A stretch of 64,000 nt of DNA from positions 39,915 through 103,914 of the forward strand of contig CAZCTC010000021.1 of the NCBI GenBank assembly GCA_964501335.1, given 5' to 3'. The stretch comes from CAZCTC01 sp964501335. Its GTDB lineage: Bacteria; Chloroflexota; Anaerolineae; B4-G1; SLSP01. The notes beneath the pieces were generated by a model that did not search any database, was not told the origin of the DNA, and saw only the letters and a program-made list of their open reading frames with translations. Made by a program: the position numbers and the translations under genes. Of this stretch, positions 19,149 through 27,023 are shown in pieces (within the stretch, counting starts at the first letter, position 1; the number at the start of each line of letters is the position of its first letter).

Positions 19149-19571
19149 TCAGTTCCTTCCCATGGCTTTGAGCAAGAGTTTCAGCATGACTTCCCGATCG
19201 TGATCGTCCAGGCTTTCCACGATGTCCACCAGCGAGCCCCGGCGGGTCAGCCGGCCCTGGTCCTTGGTTTTCAGCCGCATGATCTTCTGCGCGACCACCG
19301 AGGAATGGAATTTGCCGTCGTGGACCTCGTTCTCGATGTAGCCTTCGACCATAATCAAATCGCCGGGGGCGGCTTCGGCCAGGATCTGAGCGCGATCTTC
19401 CCAGGCCTCGATGGTGTGAAAGGTCGTTTTCTCCTGTGCCATTCCGTTGAGATCCCGCCAGCGCCGTTTGGTGCTCAGGCTGGTCGAGGCAAAGTGCTTT
19501 TCGCCACTGCCGGGCTGCTTCAGCTCCGCTGGCCGCACGATCCAGCCGATCAGGAGCACTTCGTTGTACAT
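19149..19571 (-). CDS. Single-stranded DNA-binding-like OB-fold protein
   Basis: A 140-residue protein starting MYNEVLLIGWIVRPAELK and including TFHTIEAWEDRAQILAEAAP and GDLIMVEGYIENE. This follows the SSB layout: start, L(I/V)G, then F..(V/I)..W...A, then G..(V/I).VEG. The acidic C-terminal tip found in replicative SSBs is absent (it ends LLKAMGRN), so it may not recruit SSB partner proteins. It overlaps the gene ending at 19550 by 22 bp. A second, canonical SSB is encoded at 25725-26147. Likely role: ssDNA binding during element replication or transfer. Confidence 0.8.
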   Translation of the reverse strand: MYNEVLLIGWIVRPAELKQPGSGEKHFASTSLSTKRRWRDLNGMAQEKTTFHTIEAWEDRAQILAEAAPGDLIMVEGYIENEVHDGKFHSSVVAQKIMRLKTKDQGRLTRRGSLVDIVESLDDHDREVMLKLLLKAMGRN

Positions 19572-19969
19572 GCGCCCTCGCCGATAGCCGTGACGATCAC
19601 ATAGGAGGCTTTCACGCCTTCCGCGCAGAGCCGGCCCTGAGCCCAGACCTCATTGCCCCGCACGATCTGCGCCAGGCGGCCCGCCGGTCCCCAGACTTTG
19701 AGCGGCGCTGCGTCGGGCTCGGTTTGGACCAGCATCCAGGCTTCGGTCAGATTCAGCTCGACCACCGTGCCGATCACGAGTCCGAGACTGGCGCTCAGCG
19801 GAGAATCCCGGCCCTTGGGAGCCATGAGGATGATGTAGAGGTTATCCGGCGTTCTTTCGATCCGGATGTTGGCCTGTCGGTCCAACCGGGGCAGGGAGCA
19901 GGTCGCCGGGTCGGCGCCGGCGTGGGCCAGGACTAAGCGGATTGCGTGTTCGGCAACGGATTGAGCCAT
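19550..19969 (-). CDS. Hypothetical protein, upstream partner of the SSB-like gene
   Basis: A 139-residue protein with a short helical start and then a beta-rich middle (NIRIERTPDNLYIILMAPKG, VVELNLTEAWMLVQ, LAQIVRGNEVWAQGRL) that could be an OB-like fold. There is no catalytic motif and the family is not recognised. It overlaps the following SSB-like gene by 22 bp. Start ATG at 19969 has AAGGAGGG upstream. It lies directly downstream of the GGTAC operator array at 20044-20115, so it is probably the first gene of a regulated sub-operon. Confidence 0.65.
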   Translation of the reverse strand: MAQSVAEHAIRLVLAHAGADPATCSLPRLDRQANIRIERTPDNLYIILMAPKGRDSPLSASLGLVIGTVVELNLTEAWMLVQTEPDAAPLKVWGPAGRLAQIVRGNEVWAQGRLCAEGVKASYVIVTAIGEGACTTKCS

Positions 19970-20043
19970 GGGTGTGTGCCCTCCTTGAAAAAAACTGTCA
20001 TTAAAATGTTAAGGTGCAGCCGGAATAATGATAGGAAACTTTG

Positions 20044-20115
20044 CCCAGGTACACCGGGTACTCCAGGTACCCCCCGCGCAAAACCCTTATATGTCTGGTA
20101 CCTGGTGTACCTGGG
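20044..20115. promoter_or_regulatory. GGTAC inverted-repeat operator array
   Basis: CCCAGGTACACC (20044-20055) and GGTGTACCTGGG (20104-20115) are a perfect 12-bp inverted pair. Nested inside are CCAGGTACC (20063-20071) and GGTACCTGG (20097-20105). In all, three GGTAC half-sites run in one direction and two in the other, spaced by 9-10 bp. It sits in a 197-bp gap before the gene starting at 19969. Probable binding site of an element-encoded regulator, such as the HTH or ParR-like proteins just upstream. Confidence 0.7.
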
Positions 20116-20166
20116 GAATTTATTTAGACATGATTTGCTGTATTACTCCTGGTTTTATTGCGATCT

Positions 20167-20385
20167 TTACTCCGCGTCGGAGCGGAGATAGTCCAGAATG
20201 ACGGGCTCCAGGTCGGGGAAGGCTTGCAGGGCGCCCCGGACCAGGCGCAGGCTGATTTCCCGCCGCCCCCCTTTGATGGCTCGCCAGAGCGGGCGGCTCA
20301 ATCCCAGGAGTTGGGCGAAGTCGGCGTCGTTCAGGCCCAGCTGCTTCTGGCAGTCGATCAAGACTTGTAAAAATAGTTCGTTCAT
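20167..20385 (-). CDS. Small helix-turn-helix (XRE/Cro-like) protein
   Basis: A 72-residue protein. Residues 17-50 read as a Cro/XRE helix-turn-helix: LNDADFAQLLGLSRPLWRAI is helix 1-turn-helix 2, followed by RREISLRLVRGAL. Start ATG at 20385 overlaps the stop of the upstream ParR-like gene (ATGA overlap), so the two are co-translated. Likely a repressor of the partition or replication genes; the palindromic GGTAC array just downstream is a plausible target, though this is inference. Confidence 0.8.
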   Translation of the reverse strand: MNELFLQVLIDCQKQLGLNDADFAQLLGLSRPLWRAIKGGRREISLRLVRGALQAFPDLEPVILDYLRSDAE

Positions 20386-20777
20386 TCCTCATCCTCCTCC
20401 AGCATGAGCCCGGAGACCATATGGGTCAGCAGCGAGGATTCCTCTTGGGCCAGCGCCGGCGCGGTTTGAATGATGGTGGTTCCTTGCCGGGCCAGACTGG
20501 ACGCTACCGCAGCTTCGACCACGGCCCGGATCTGGTTCAGATCCAGAATGCGGTGCAGCGTTTCCAGCAAGGTCTGTATTTGATCCAGGTTCGTTGAGGG
20601 CGTTGATGCCGGCATGGCGTTCCCCTGTCCCATCCCTTGCCGTAAGGCCGTTTTGATGGCTTGCACCTTGTATCCATGCGGCAGGGTCGCCATGCTGTCC
20701 AACCACTCGATCAAATCGGTATCGGAATCGGGATAAAGCCGGAGATCCAGCCGGATTTCTTTTTTTCGTCTTGCCAT
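20382..20777 (-). CDS. Putative ParR-like partition adaptor (ribbon-helix-helix type N-terminus)
   Basis: A 131-residue protein from ATG 20777 (GAGG at 7-nt spacing). A longer in-frame start lacks such a site. The N-terminus MARRKKEIRLDLRLYPDSD is a basic segment plus beta-strand, followed by helices (TDLIEWLDSMATLPHGYKVQ), as in ribbon-helix-helix DNA binders. The C-terminal half is low-complexity and acidic. ParR proteins are short RHH proteins encoded directly after ParM that bind tandem repeats of about 10 bp. Both features occur here: parM is immediately upstream and three 10-bp repeats lie between the genes. Assignment rests on context and size. Confidence 0.6.
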   Translation of the reverse strand: MARRKKEIRLDLRLYPDSDTDLIEWLDSMATLPHGYKVQAIKTALRQGMGQGNAMPASTPSTNLDQIQTLLETLHRILDLNQIRAVVEAAVASSLARQGTTIIQTAPALAQEESSLLTHMVSGLMLEEDEE

Positions 20778-20796
20778 GGAGGTTCCTCGCTCGCTT

Positions 20797-20834
20797 GCCG
20801 TCAATTGCTGTCAACTGCCGTCAATTGACGGCAG
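20797..20834. repeat. Three tandem 10-bp repeats ending in a 20-bp palindrome (candidate ParR site)
   Basis: GCCGTCAATT, GCTGTCAACT, GCCGTCAATT lie end to end at 20797-20826. The last runs into GACGGCAG, making the perfect palindrome CTGCCGTCAATTGACGGCAG at 20815-20834. It lies between the stop of the actin-like gene and the start of the ParR-like gene. Helical-turn spacing is typical of RHH-protein binding. Confidence 0.75.
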
Positions 20835-21884
20835 TTACTTGAAGAGTCCCATCGCCGCCCGGGCGAGGCCCAAAGCGTTGGCCTGGACCGGATTCTCCAG
20901 GATGACGCCGTGAGGATACTCGCGGACCAGGGCCGCGTGGATGGCTTCGGCGCCGCCGCCGGTGAAGATCAGCCGGCGGAACTGCCGGCCGTTGCCCCAG
21001 CGGTTGGAGAGGAAGGCCAGGATCTCACCGGTGGTTGAGTTCAACGCTGCGCCGGCGGCCTCGCTCAAGTCCTTTCGTCCGTCGGCGGTCGCCAGGAGGG
21101 GCTTGGTCTGGCGAAGCAGGGCGTCGGCTTCATGAAGGGAGAGCGCTATTCCGTATTGCTTCTTGACCATCCGGGCCAGGGTGTCGGCCGCCCGGCGCAT
21201 TCCTACCACGTCGCCGCCGGTGAACTTGGCTTTGACCTGTCCGTCTTCCACGGCGAAGAGATCCAGCGTGTTGAAGCCGATGTCGCAGATGGCGGCCGGG
21301 TCCTGGAGATCCTCAGCGGACCGCGTAGGCCGGCCGTGGTTGTCGAAGCCCCAGGCGAAGTAAGCGCCGGCGGGTTGGGCCAGGACCTGGAGCTGTTCGA
21401 CCTGGAGTCGAGTTTCGATGCCGTCCACCCGGAAAACATGAGCGCCCACCAGCCAACCGCGCAGAGCGGTGCGGGTCTCCTTTGCCAGCTCCTTGTTCGC
21501 CATGACTTCCACGGGGAGGCCGACCATGAGGGCGGCGCGGTGCTCCCCGCCTTCCAGCAGTTTGCCCAGGGCGGCGTAGAGCAGGGCCCGCAGTTCAAAG
21601 CCGTCCCGCAGCCGGTTGAAGTCCATCCGTTCGACGACGCGGGCATAGTCGCCGACGTGATCGCCGACCAGGTAAGAGACGCCGTCCCAGGCTACAGTGA
21701 TGGGCAGCTCGCGCTTGCGACGGGAGGCGCCGTTCAGCGAGAGCAGTCCCAGATCGGTATCGCCGATCCCCACGACGGAGGGGACATGGACGCTTTTCTG
21801 TTGGCCGGCGCTTTCGATCGCCGCCATCTTGATCCCCCCGAAGCCGGGGTCTACGCCAATTCGTAACATCGTCGCTGTCTCCAT
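20835..21884 (-). CDS. Actin-like plasmid segregation ATPase (ParM/Alp family)
   Basis: A 349-residue protein from ATG 21884 (GGAG 7 nt upstream). A longer reading upstream overlaps the repeat-rich 3' end of the FtsK-like gene and is not credible. Residues 7-16 (RIGVDPGFGG) are the phosphate-1 loop of the actin/Hsp70 fold; AICDIGFNTLDLF in the middle is phosphate-2; LIFTGGGAEAI near the end is the adenosine motif. Such proteins polymerise into filaments that push plasmid copies apart, with a small ParR adaptor and a parC repeat site. Here repeats flank the gene on both sides. This strongly marks the region as plasmid-derived. Confidence 0.88.
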   Translation of the reverse strand: METATMLRIGVDPGFGGIKMAAIESAGQQKSVHVPSVVGIGDTDLGLLSLNGASRRKRELPITVAWDGVSYLVGDHVGDYARVVERMDFNRLRDGFELRALLYAALGKLLEGGEHRAALMVGLPVEVMANKELAKETRTALRGWLVGAHVFRVDGIETRLQVEQLQVLAQPAGAYFAWGFDNHGRPTRSAEDLQDPAAICDIGFNTLDLFAVEDGQVKAKFTGGDVVGMRRAADTLARMVKKQYGIALSLHEADALLRQTKPLLATADGRKDLSEAAGAALNSTTGEILAFLSNRWGNGRQFRRLIFTGGGAEAIHAALVREYPHGVILENPVQANALGLARAAMGLFK

Positions 21885-21899
21885 TTCTCCGCTCCTTTT

Positions 21900-22073
21900 C
21901 AGTTTGTTGACCTGTTTGTCAGTTTGATGGGCTGTTTGTTGGTTTGTTGCCGCCCTATTCGGCTCAAAGTCTGTTTGTTGGGCTGTTTGTTGCCGTTTCT
22001 GAACCAGTTTGAGGGCTGTTTGTTGTGGTTCCGGCCTGTTTGTCGGTGTTTGTTGCGTTTGATGGTTTGTCGG
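21900..22073. repeat. About 13 short CAAACAG-type repeats (candidate parC centromere)
   Basis: On the - strand about 13 copies of a 9-12 bp word, best form AACAAACAGCCC, with CAAACTG variants, lie between 21900 and 22073. Examples on the + strand: GGCTGTTTGTTG at 21930, 21981 and 22014, and CCTGTTTGTC at 21911. They occupy the last 110 bp of the FtsK-like coding frame and the gap before the actin-like gene. The position directly upstream of parM is where parC lies in ParMRC plasmids. Confidence 0.75.
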
Positions 22074-23406
22074 CCAGAGCCGCCAAAACCTCGGTGATTC
22101 TGCGGGCGTTTTTGCTGTTGGGATCTTTTTGTAACCAGCCGCGCAAATCCCATTCCTCAGCCAGTCGTCGGGCTGGATTGGGACCAATTCCCAACCGTGA
22201 CTGAATCTCCGCCAGAGTCAGATAGCCATTGCGCTCGACCAGGGCCCAACGCACCAGCGCCAGCTCCGAGTCGGTCAAGGGCGATTCCGCCAAGGCATTC
22301 TCGGCGGCCAGCGCCACCAGCAGTTGCTTATCAAGCCAGAAGGTTTGCACCGGTCCCCAGCGGTCGGTGATGGCGAGGCCGGGCCGGCTGGCGGGGATGC
22401 GGGAGGCCTGCGGGATGCCGATGGCGTCGGCGATCTCCGAGCTGCGCACCCGGAAGCCGAAGACGGCGCCCACCTGATCCCGGACCCGGCCGACGACGCC
22501 TTTGCTGAAATCCTGTGCGGCGAAGATCAGGGTGATCCCGAACTTCCGCCCGCGCCAGCCCAATTCGGCAGTGGAGCGGGCCAGGAGTCCCTGCGCGCCG
22601 CCGGCCGCCATGACCGTGGCGCTGAATTCGTCCAGGATGACCAGCCAGCGGGGCAGCGGCGCGAGGCCGGCGGCGACGGCCAGCGTGTTGTACTCTTCCA
22701 GCTTTTCCGGGTAGCCGGGCAGCTCGCGGTAGAGCACGGCCCGGGCGTTGCACTCTCCGATGGCCCGGTCCACAAGGGCCAGGGCTTCTTCCGGGGTGTG
22801 GGCAATGGGGGCAATCAGGGCCGGGTGTTGTTCCAGCATGGGGAAGGTGGCACCGTCCATATCGCAAAGTAATAAGGCGCAGCCTTCGAGGATAGCCTGA
22901 TAGCCCAGCAATCTTAGAAACATCGACTTGCCGGAGCCGGTCATGCCGGCGATCAGGAGGTGGCCCAGCCGTTCCCAGGGGACCGCCAGCTCTTCGCCGG
23001 TGTAGCGCCGGCCCAATAAAACGGTTCCCCGTTGGAAGCCGGGGAAGGCAGCTTTGGCGGGCAGCTTGGGCATGGGGGAGAGCAATACGGCGTAGCGCAG
23101 GCCGGAGTGGTTGCTCACAAAGATGGAACGGCCGCCGATGGCGGTGGCGAGATGGTGGAGCAGCTCGTCGGTGCTGTAGGCTTCGAGCTTTTCCAGGCGG
23201 GCGACATCGAGCAGGCCGAAGAGCCAGACCAGGCCGCGGTCCCAGGTGATGAGCCAGTCGGAGAAGGCCGGTTCCAGCCCGCGCTTTTCCAGGGTGTTGA
23301 TAATGTGGCGCGAAATCTCCTCGGCCTCAAAGAGGCGAGCCTTGGGAATATGCAGCGCCAGTTCTTGCGGCGGTTGGACCAGGGCCGGGAGCAGTTCGCG
23401 GTTCAT
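21964..23406 (-). CDS. FtsK/SpoIIIE-type DNA-pumping ATPase
   Basis: A 480-residue protein. Walker A GMTGSGKS near residue 165; LLLCDMDG and LVILDEFSA are Walker B-type strands; ITLIFAAQDFSKGVVGRVRDQ is the sensor segment typical of FtsK/TraB-like ATPases; a winged-helix-like region follows (LTLAEIQSRLGIGPNPARRL). Proteins of this type pump double-stranded DNA during conjugation or chromosome dimer resolution. The last about 35 residues are low-complexity (Thr/Asn/Gln/Lys) because their DNA consists of the CAAACAG repeat array. The start overlaps the upstream stop (ATGA). Likely role: transfer or segregation of the element. Confidence 0.87.
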   Translation of the reverse strand: MNRELLPALVQPPQELALHIPKARLFEAEEISRHIINTLEKRGLEPAFSDWLITWDRGLVWLFGLLDVARLEKLEAYSTDELLHHLATAIGGRSIFVSNHSGLRYAVLLSPMPKLPAKAAFPGFQRGTVLLGRRYTGEELAVPWERLGHLLIAGMTGSGKSMFLRLLGYQAILEGCALLLCDMDGATFPMLEQHPALIAPIAHTPEEALALVDRAIGECNARAVLYRELPGYPEKLEEYNTLAVAAGLAPLPRWLVILDEFSATVMAAGGAQGLLARSTAELGWRGRKFGITLIFAAQDFSKGVVGRVRDQVGAVFGFRVRSSEIADAIGIPQASRIPASRPGLAITDRWGPVQTFWLDKQLLVALAAENALAESPLTDSELALVRWALVERNGYLTLAEIQSRLGIGPNPARRLAEEWDLRGWLQKDPNSKNARRITEVLAALADKPSNATNTDKQAGTTTNSPQTGSETATNSPTNRL

Positions 23407-24494
23407 TCCTCATCCTCCACGATTTCGCCTTCGATGACATTTTTCAAGGCCTGCTGGGTGACCTCATCGAGCCAGGCCCGCGCTTCCTGCGGCGGGATGA
23501 TCCGCACCTTGCCGCCGGGCAGGGCCTGCACCGGAGCGGGCGGCGCCATCATTTGCGCGGCTTGCTGGGGCGTAGGAGCCCGCCGGCGGGCTGGTGTGTT
23601 ACCAGGCAATCCCCGATGGGCCAGATCCACGGCCTGATCCCGAGCGGTAACCCGTTCCTGGTATTCGAGGGGAGCCAGGGCCGGCTGAGTTACCTGGCCG
23701 TCGATCACAGTGGTCGCGGGTCCCAGGGAGCGATCCGGATCCAGGATGATCTTGCGGCCCTGATCGTCGGTGAAGATCAGGATCTTGGCATCGCCGCGGG
23801 CATCGCGGGAGACGGCGCTGAGCCGGGGTCCCAGTTGGCGGACCAGCCAGACTCCCACCCAGAGCAGGGTCAGGAACAACGTCCCCCCCAGAATCCAGGG
23901 ACCGTAGGCTTGCAACGGATAGACCATGCGCTCGCGTTCGGCCGCCAGCCGGGCCCGTTCGGCGTCGGCGGCCTGGACCGTGGCCAGGGAACGCAGGGAA
24001 TCAGCGGTGGCGGTGGCATTGACGGACCAGGCGGCAGTGGTAGCGGTATTGGCATGGGCAAAGAGCATGGCATTGGCGGTGGCCGTAGCGCGGTGCGCTT
24101 CGGCAGTCGCTGTGGCATAGGCCTGGGCGGCTTCGACCGTAGTGCGCCAGGCGACGGCGGTCGCGGTGGCCTGGCGGGATTCCGCCGTTGCGGTCGCTTC
24201 GCGGGACTGACGGGTGGATTCCTCGTCGGCCAGAGCCTGCCGGGCGGCGGCCGTGGCGGTTTGCTGAGCATAGAGCGATTCCAGAGTAAGCTGGAGTTCG
24301 CGCTGCTGGCGTTCCGTGCGGATCGTCTCCAGGTAGACTTCCACCTGAGCCTGTTCCAACGTGGGTTGTAAGGCGGCGGAGGTGATCGGCGGCGGCGTGG
24401 CCTGGGTTGCCGTCGGCGTGGTGCCGTTGCAGACCATCGTCAGGACCAGGAGTCCGCCGAAAGCGATCCAGGGCAGCCAGCGCGGGAGATCCAT
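23403..24494 (-). CDS. Coiled-coil membrane protein with Ala/Thr-rich repeats
   Basis: A 363-residue protein. Residues 1-22 form a signal/anchor helix ending in a Cys (VLTMVCNGT), possibly a lipobox-like site. Residues 45-190 are an Ala/Thr/Gln/Glu-rich heptad region with repeated TATA words, a long coiled coil. Residues about 197-220 (WILGGTLFLTLLWVGVWLV) form a second membrane helix, and the C-terminal 140 residues are cytoplasmic and Pro/Gln-rich. No enzyme motif. It overlaps the FtsK-like gene by 4 bp and could be a membrane anchor or scaffold for that ATPase; inference from coupling only. Confidence 0.7.
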   Translation of the reverse strand: MDLPRWLPWIAFGGLLVLTMVCNGTTPTATQATPPPITSAALQPTLEQAQVEVYLETIRTERQQRELQLTLESLYAQQTATAAARQALADEESTRQSREATATAESRQATATAVAWRTTVEAAQAYATATAEAHRATATANAMLFAHANTATTAAWSVNATATADSLRSLATVQAADAERARLAAERERMVYPLQAYGPWILGGTLFLTLLWVGVWLVRQLGPRLSAVSRDARGDAKILIFTDDQGRKIILDPDRSLGPATTVIDGQVTQPALAPLEYQERVTARDQAVDLAHRGLPGNTPARRRAPTPQQAAQMMAPPAPVQALPGGKVRIIPPQEARAWLDEVTQQALKNVIEGEIVEDEE

Positions 24495-24983
24495 CTACCA
24501 CCCCCAGCCTTGCGGCAGGATCGGCAGTTCGGGGGCCTCGTCGTCTTCGTAGTCATAGGAAAGGACCGTTTCGTCGTCGGGATCGGGCAAGGCTTGATGA
24601 TGGTTCTTCAGCGTCAGTTCAGTCAGCAGGGTCAGGTTGGCGGCCAGGAGGCGGGCCAATTGTAGATCGACATTTCCGAGTTGTTCCTGCTGATTCCGCT
24701 GGCGGAAAACCAGATATAAAAGCGCCCCACTGGCGCCCAGCAGGAGCAACGTCAGCAGGCCGATGATGGCAATGCTGAGGGTTTGGGAGGTAACGGCAAT
24801 CAGGGCGGTGGTTTGGGCCTGGAAGACCGAGAAGGCCAGTACCAGGATCACGGCCGGGCTCAGCAGCGCGCCGATGATCCAGGCCGCGTGGCGCAGGGTC
24901 TGGAGCACGGCCCGGCCAAGGACTAAAGCCAGGAGTATTCCTGCCATGACTGCTACCGCGATTCCGATCGTCGTGGTGTCCAT
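24495..24983 (-). CDS. Multi-pass membrane protein
   Basis: A 162-residue protein from ATG 24983. The longer reading adds an unlikely Cys-rich head inside the neighbouring gene. Three to four hydrophobic helices cover residues 5-105 (GIAVAVMAGILLALVLG, ILVLAFSVF, IIGLLTLLLLGASGALLYLV), then an acidic cytoplasmic tail (DDEAPELP). It is packed between the coiled-coil membrane protein downstream and the gene ending at 24988. Probably part of the same membrane assembly; function not recognised. Confidence 0.65.
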   Translation of the reverse strand: MDTTTIGIAVAVMAGILLALVLGRAVLQTLRHAAWIIGALLSPAVILVLAFSVFQAQTTALIAVTSQTLSIAIIGLLTLLLLGASGALLYLVFRQRNQQEQLGNVDLQLARLLAANLTLLTELTLKNHHQALPDPDDETVLSYDYEDDEAPELPILPQGWGW

Positions 24984-24987
24984 GGGA

Positions 24988-25644
24988 TTACACTGGTTCG
25001 GCGATGAGCAGAGGCAAGAGTTCCGGCTCCGGCAGCGGCATGGGCAGTTTGTGCCGGCGCACAACTTTGGTGCGGCGGGGCGCCGGTTGCCAGTGCAAGA
25101 CCCGGTTCCAGCGAGGCGAAGTCAGTGTGACAGGTTCGGTGAGTTCTTCCCACAAAGCCTCGGGCTCCGGCATCGTCTCATCGACGATGACGATGATCTG
25201 GGCGCTCCAGCCGCGCAGGGCGGCGATCACGGCGGGCAGGAGGCGGGCATAGCGAGGGGAAATGTCTCCTTGTGCGGCCAGGGCGACGTAGGGATAACGG
25301 TGCAGGTCGGCGCTGTCAGCCCCAGAGCGCAGGTCAAAGATGGCGGCGCGCCAGGCCGGCCGGGCACCGGCGCGGTAAGGGTGCAGGGCTTTCATCCAGG
25401 TGCCGGCTTCAGCTTCGGAGGTGTACAAGGTCAGGCCGGCGGAGCGCGGCGGGCGGATCGAATGCTGCACCAGGTCCAGGACCCGGACTTCGGCGGCGGT
25501 GGGATCTCCGAGGGTTTCCGTTAATTGCGTCCACAGGCGTTCTGAGAAAGCCAGCTCCAGTAGGGCCGGAATCCGGCCGCTGTGCGCCTGGGTCCCTATC
25601 TGCCGGGTCCGGCTCAGCACCTGCTTATTTTTGGATCGGTTCAT
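24988..25644 (-). CDS. Hypothetical protein
   Basis: A 218-residue protein from ATG 25644 (AGAGG 5 nt before it; an upstream GTG adds two residues). It has a basic N-terminus, a mixed alpha/beta middle with AAIFDLRSGADSADLHRYPY and IIVIVDETMPEPEALWEELT, and a Pro/Leu-rich tail. The DLRSG and IVIVDETMP strands recall a Rossmann-like or replication-relaxation-type fold, but I see no conserved catalytic set. Unknown function; in line with the FtsK-like gene, so perhaps part of the transfer module. Confidence 0.6.
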   Translation of the reverse strand: MNRSKNKQVLSRTRQIGTQAHSGRIPALLELAFSERLWTQLTETLGDPTAAEVRVLDLVQHSIRPPRSAGLTLYTSEAEAGTWMKALHPYRAGARPAWRAAIFDLRSGADSADLHRYPYVALAAQGDISPRYARLLPAVIAALRGWSAQIIVIVDETMPEPEALWEELTEPVTLTSPRWNRVLHWQPAPRRTKVVRRHKLPMPLPEPELLPLLIAEPV

Positions 25645-25724
25645 GTGCACCTCTCACTGATTGAACTGCTCGACCTTGCCCTACCCTCTGCGGATGGCGG
25701 AGGGCAGGAAAAGAGCGGGCAGGC

Positions 25725-26147
25725 TTAGAACGGAATCTTGTCTTCGTCGGGAATCGCGCCGGCGTCTTCATTGCCAGCATGACCGCTCTCAGCTCCGCCA
25801 TTGTGTCCGCTGAGGAGCCGGAGGTTTTCGGCGGTCAATTCAAAGGATGCGCGGGGTTTGCCGTCCTGGCCGGTCCAGACCCGAGGGCCGCCGGTCTCTT
25901 TGTCCGGCTGCAGGCGGCCTTCCACCAGGACCTTGCTGCCCTTCTTCAGGTATTGATTGGCGATCTCGGCCTGCCGGCGCCAGCAGGTTACGCGGAACCA
26001 GATGGTTTCCTCGCCTTGAGAACCGTCGGGATTGTTCCATTTCCGATTGGTGGCTACGCTGAAGGTGGTCACGGGGGCGCCATCGGGCGTGTAGCGCATT
26101 TCCACGTCCCGCCCTAAGTTGCCGACAATGATAACTTTGTGATACAT
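25725..26147 (-). CDS. ssb: Single-stranded DNA-binding protein
   Basis: A 140-residue protein with the full SSB pattern: MYHKVIIVGNLGRDVEMRYT, TTFSVATNRKW, TIWFRVTCWRRQAEIANQYL, KGSKVLVEGRLQ, then a short linker and the acidic tip DEDKIPF, which in SSB recruits replication and repair enzymes. Length is normal for a short plasmid or bacterial SSB. It binds and protects ssDNA during replication or transfer. The other SSB-like gene at 19149-19571 lacks the tip, while the protein at 53883-54896 has a similar tip (EEDSIPF) without a typical OB fold. Confidence 0.95.
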   Translation of the reverse strand: MYHKVIIVGNLGRDVEMRYTPDGAPVTTFSVATNRKWNNPDGSQGEETIWFRVTCWRRQAEIANQYLKKGSKVLVEGRLQPDKETGGPRVWTGQDGKPRASFELTAENLRLLSGHNGGAESGHAGNEDAGAIPDEDKIPF

Positions 26148-26167
26148 AAACTTCTCCTCCTTGGAAT

Positions 26168-26590
26168 TTAAGCGGTATGGGATTTGAGCCAGGCAATCCG
26201 TTGGCCGATTCCCAGGCCGGCCAGCGGTTGTTCAACGGTTCCGGTCATCGCCAGATAGAGGCTTAGATGGCGAGCGTACATCTGGCCGGTCAGGAAGATC
26301 CAGACGGTGGAGTCTTGAAGCAGATGGAGTTCGGTCAATTGGTAGGCGATTTGGGCCGCCCACAGGGTGCGTTCCGGCGGGGATTTCTCCGCCAGACTGG
26401 TGTTGTACGGTTCGATGATTCGGTCGGGAAGCACGAGCCCATACTGAGCTGAGAGGATGAACCAGCGATCGGCGTGGGTATCGGCGTAATCCCGGGCGGC
26501 CTGGAACAAGGGACTGGTGTACAGGTCGCGGGCCGGAGCCGGCTCGGTCAATTTACGAGAGCTGCAACCTACCAGCGCGATTTTAGTCAT
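26168..26590 (-). CDS. DUF6884 family protein
   Basis: A 140-residue protein. The start MTKIALVGCSSRKL, then ARDLYTSPLFQAARDYA, DRWFILSAQYGLVLPD and IEPYNTSL match the DUF6884 pattern (a YaaA-like fold) known from phages, plasmids and DNA-modification loci. The conserved Cys, Asp and Tyr residues suggest a catalytic or nucleic-acid pocket, but no reaction is established that I can name with confidence. It sits just downstream of a set of small Cys-rich proteins and just upstream of ssb. Confidence 0.8.
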   Translation of the reverse strand: MTKIALVGCSSRKLTEPAPARDLYTSPLFQAARDYADTHADRWFILSAQYGLVLPDRIIEPYNTSLAEKSPPERTLWAAQIAYQLTELHLLQDSTVWIFLTGQMYARHLSLYLAMTGTVEQPLAGLGIGQRIAWLKSHTA

Positions 26591-26606
26591 GCGGATTCTC
26601 CTTTTT

Positions 26607-27008
26607 TTATTCCCAATCCAGGGTCAGTTGAGCCAGAGATGGAACGGAAACGGCTGCGGCACTTGCCGTTGCGTTATCTGTCGGTTCCAAGTCGGAAGCT
26701 ACTTCTTGGGCGTGATAGGCCGGATGCAGGTAGAGGAAGACGGTGAATTGCCGGCATTCCCCGGTTACTTCATGCTGCACATGCACAGTGCGTTCGGTTT
26801 CTGCAATTACCTGACCGTTTTGGATGTCGTGGATTTTCAAATAGCGTTCGGCGGCTTCGGCAAAGGATGCGGCATAGAGATGCTCGGCTTTGCTCCACTC
26901 CATCGGGGCTGCACTGCAAAGGCAGAAATAGCCCTGACAACCACAGGGTTGCGGGCCAAAGCGATGGCAGCGGGAGCAAGTATCGAGCCACTCTTTCATA
27001 TCCTTCAT
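26607..27008 (-). CDS. Small Cys-rich (zinc-knuckle) protein
   Basis: A 133-residue protein. Residues 10-31 give CSRCHRFGPQPCGCQ, then CLC, a likely zinc-binding site. The middle is alpha/beta (AASFAEAAERYLKIHD, ERTVHVQHEVTGECRQFTVF). Its neighbour at 27024-27452 has the same layout (N-terminal Cys cluster, then a segment about periplasmic-size with KAAQRYVQQAF and EVTVYVHDPATQ), so the two are paralogues of one unnamed family. Unknown function; the repeated fold may bind nucleic acid. Confidence 0.65.
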   Translation of the reverse strand: MKDMKEWLDTCSRCHRFGPQPCGCQGYFCLCSAAPMEWSKAEHLYAASFAEAAERYLKIHDIQNGQVIAETERTVHVQHEVTGECRQFTVFLYLHPAYHAQEVASDLEPTDNATASAAAVSVPSLAQLTLDWE

Positions 27009-27023
27009 CGCCGGATGATCCTT

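Noticed and set aside
20797..22073. CRISPR array
   Set aside because: Repeats are 9-12 bp, closely packed and without unique spacers of constant length; no cas genes.
21885..22187. N-terminal extension of the actin-like gene
   Set aside because: It is the repeat array read in another frame; the credible start with SD and the first actin motif is at 21884.
25650..25724. Pseudoknot-type leader before the gene at 24988-25644
   Set aside because: Only a simple CCCTC/GAGGG hairpin is present; the loop-to-upstream pairing of the other copies is missing.
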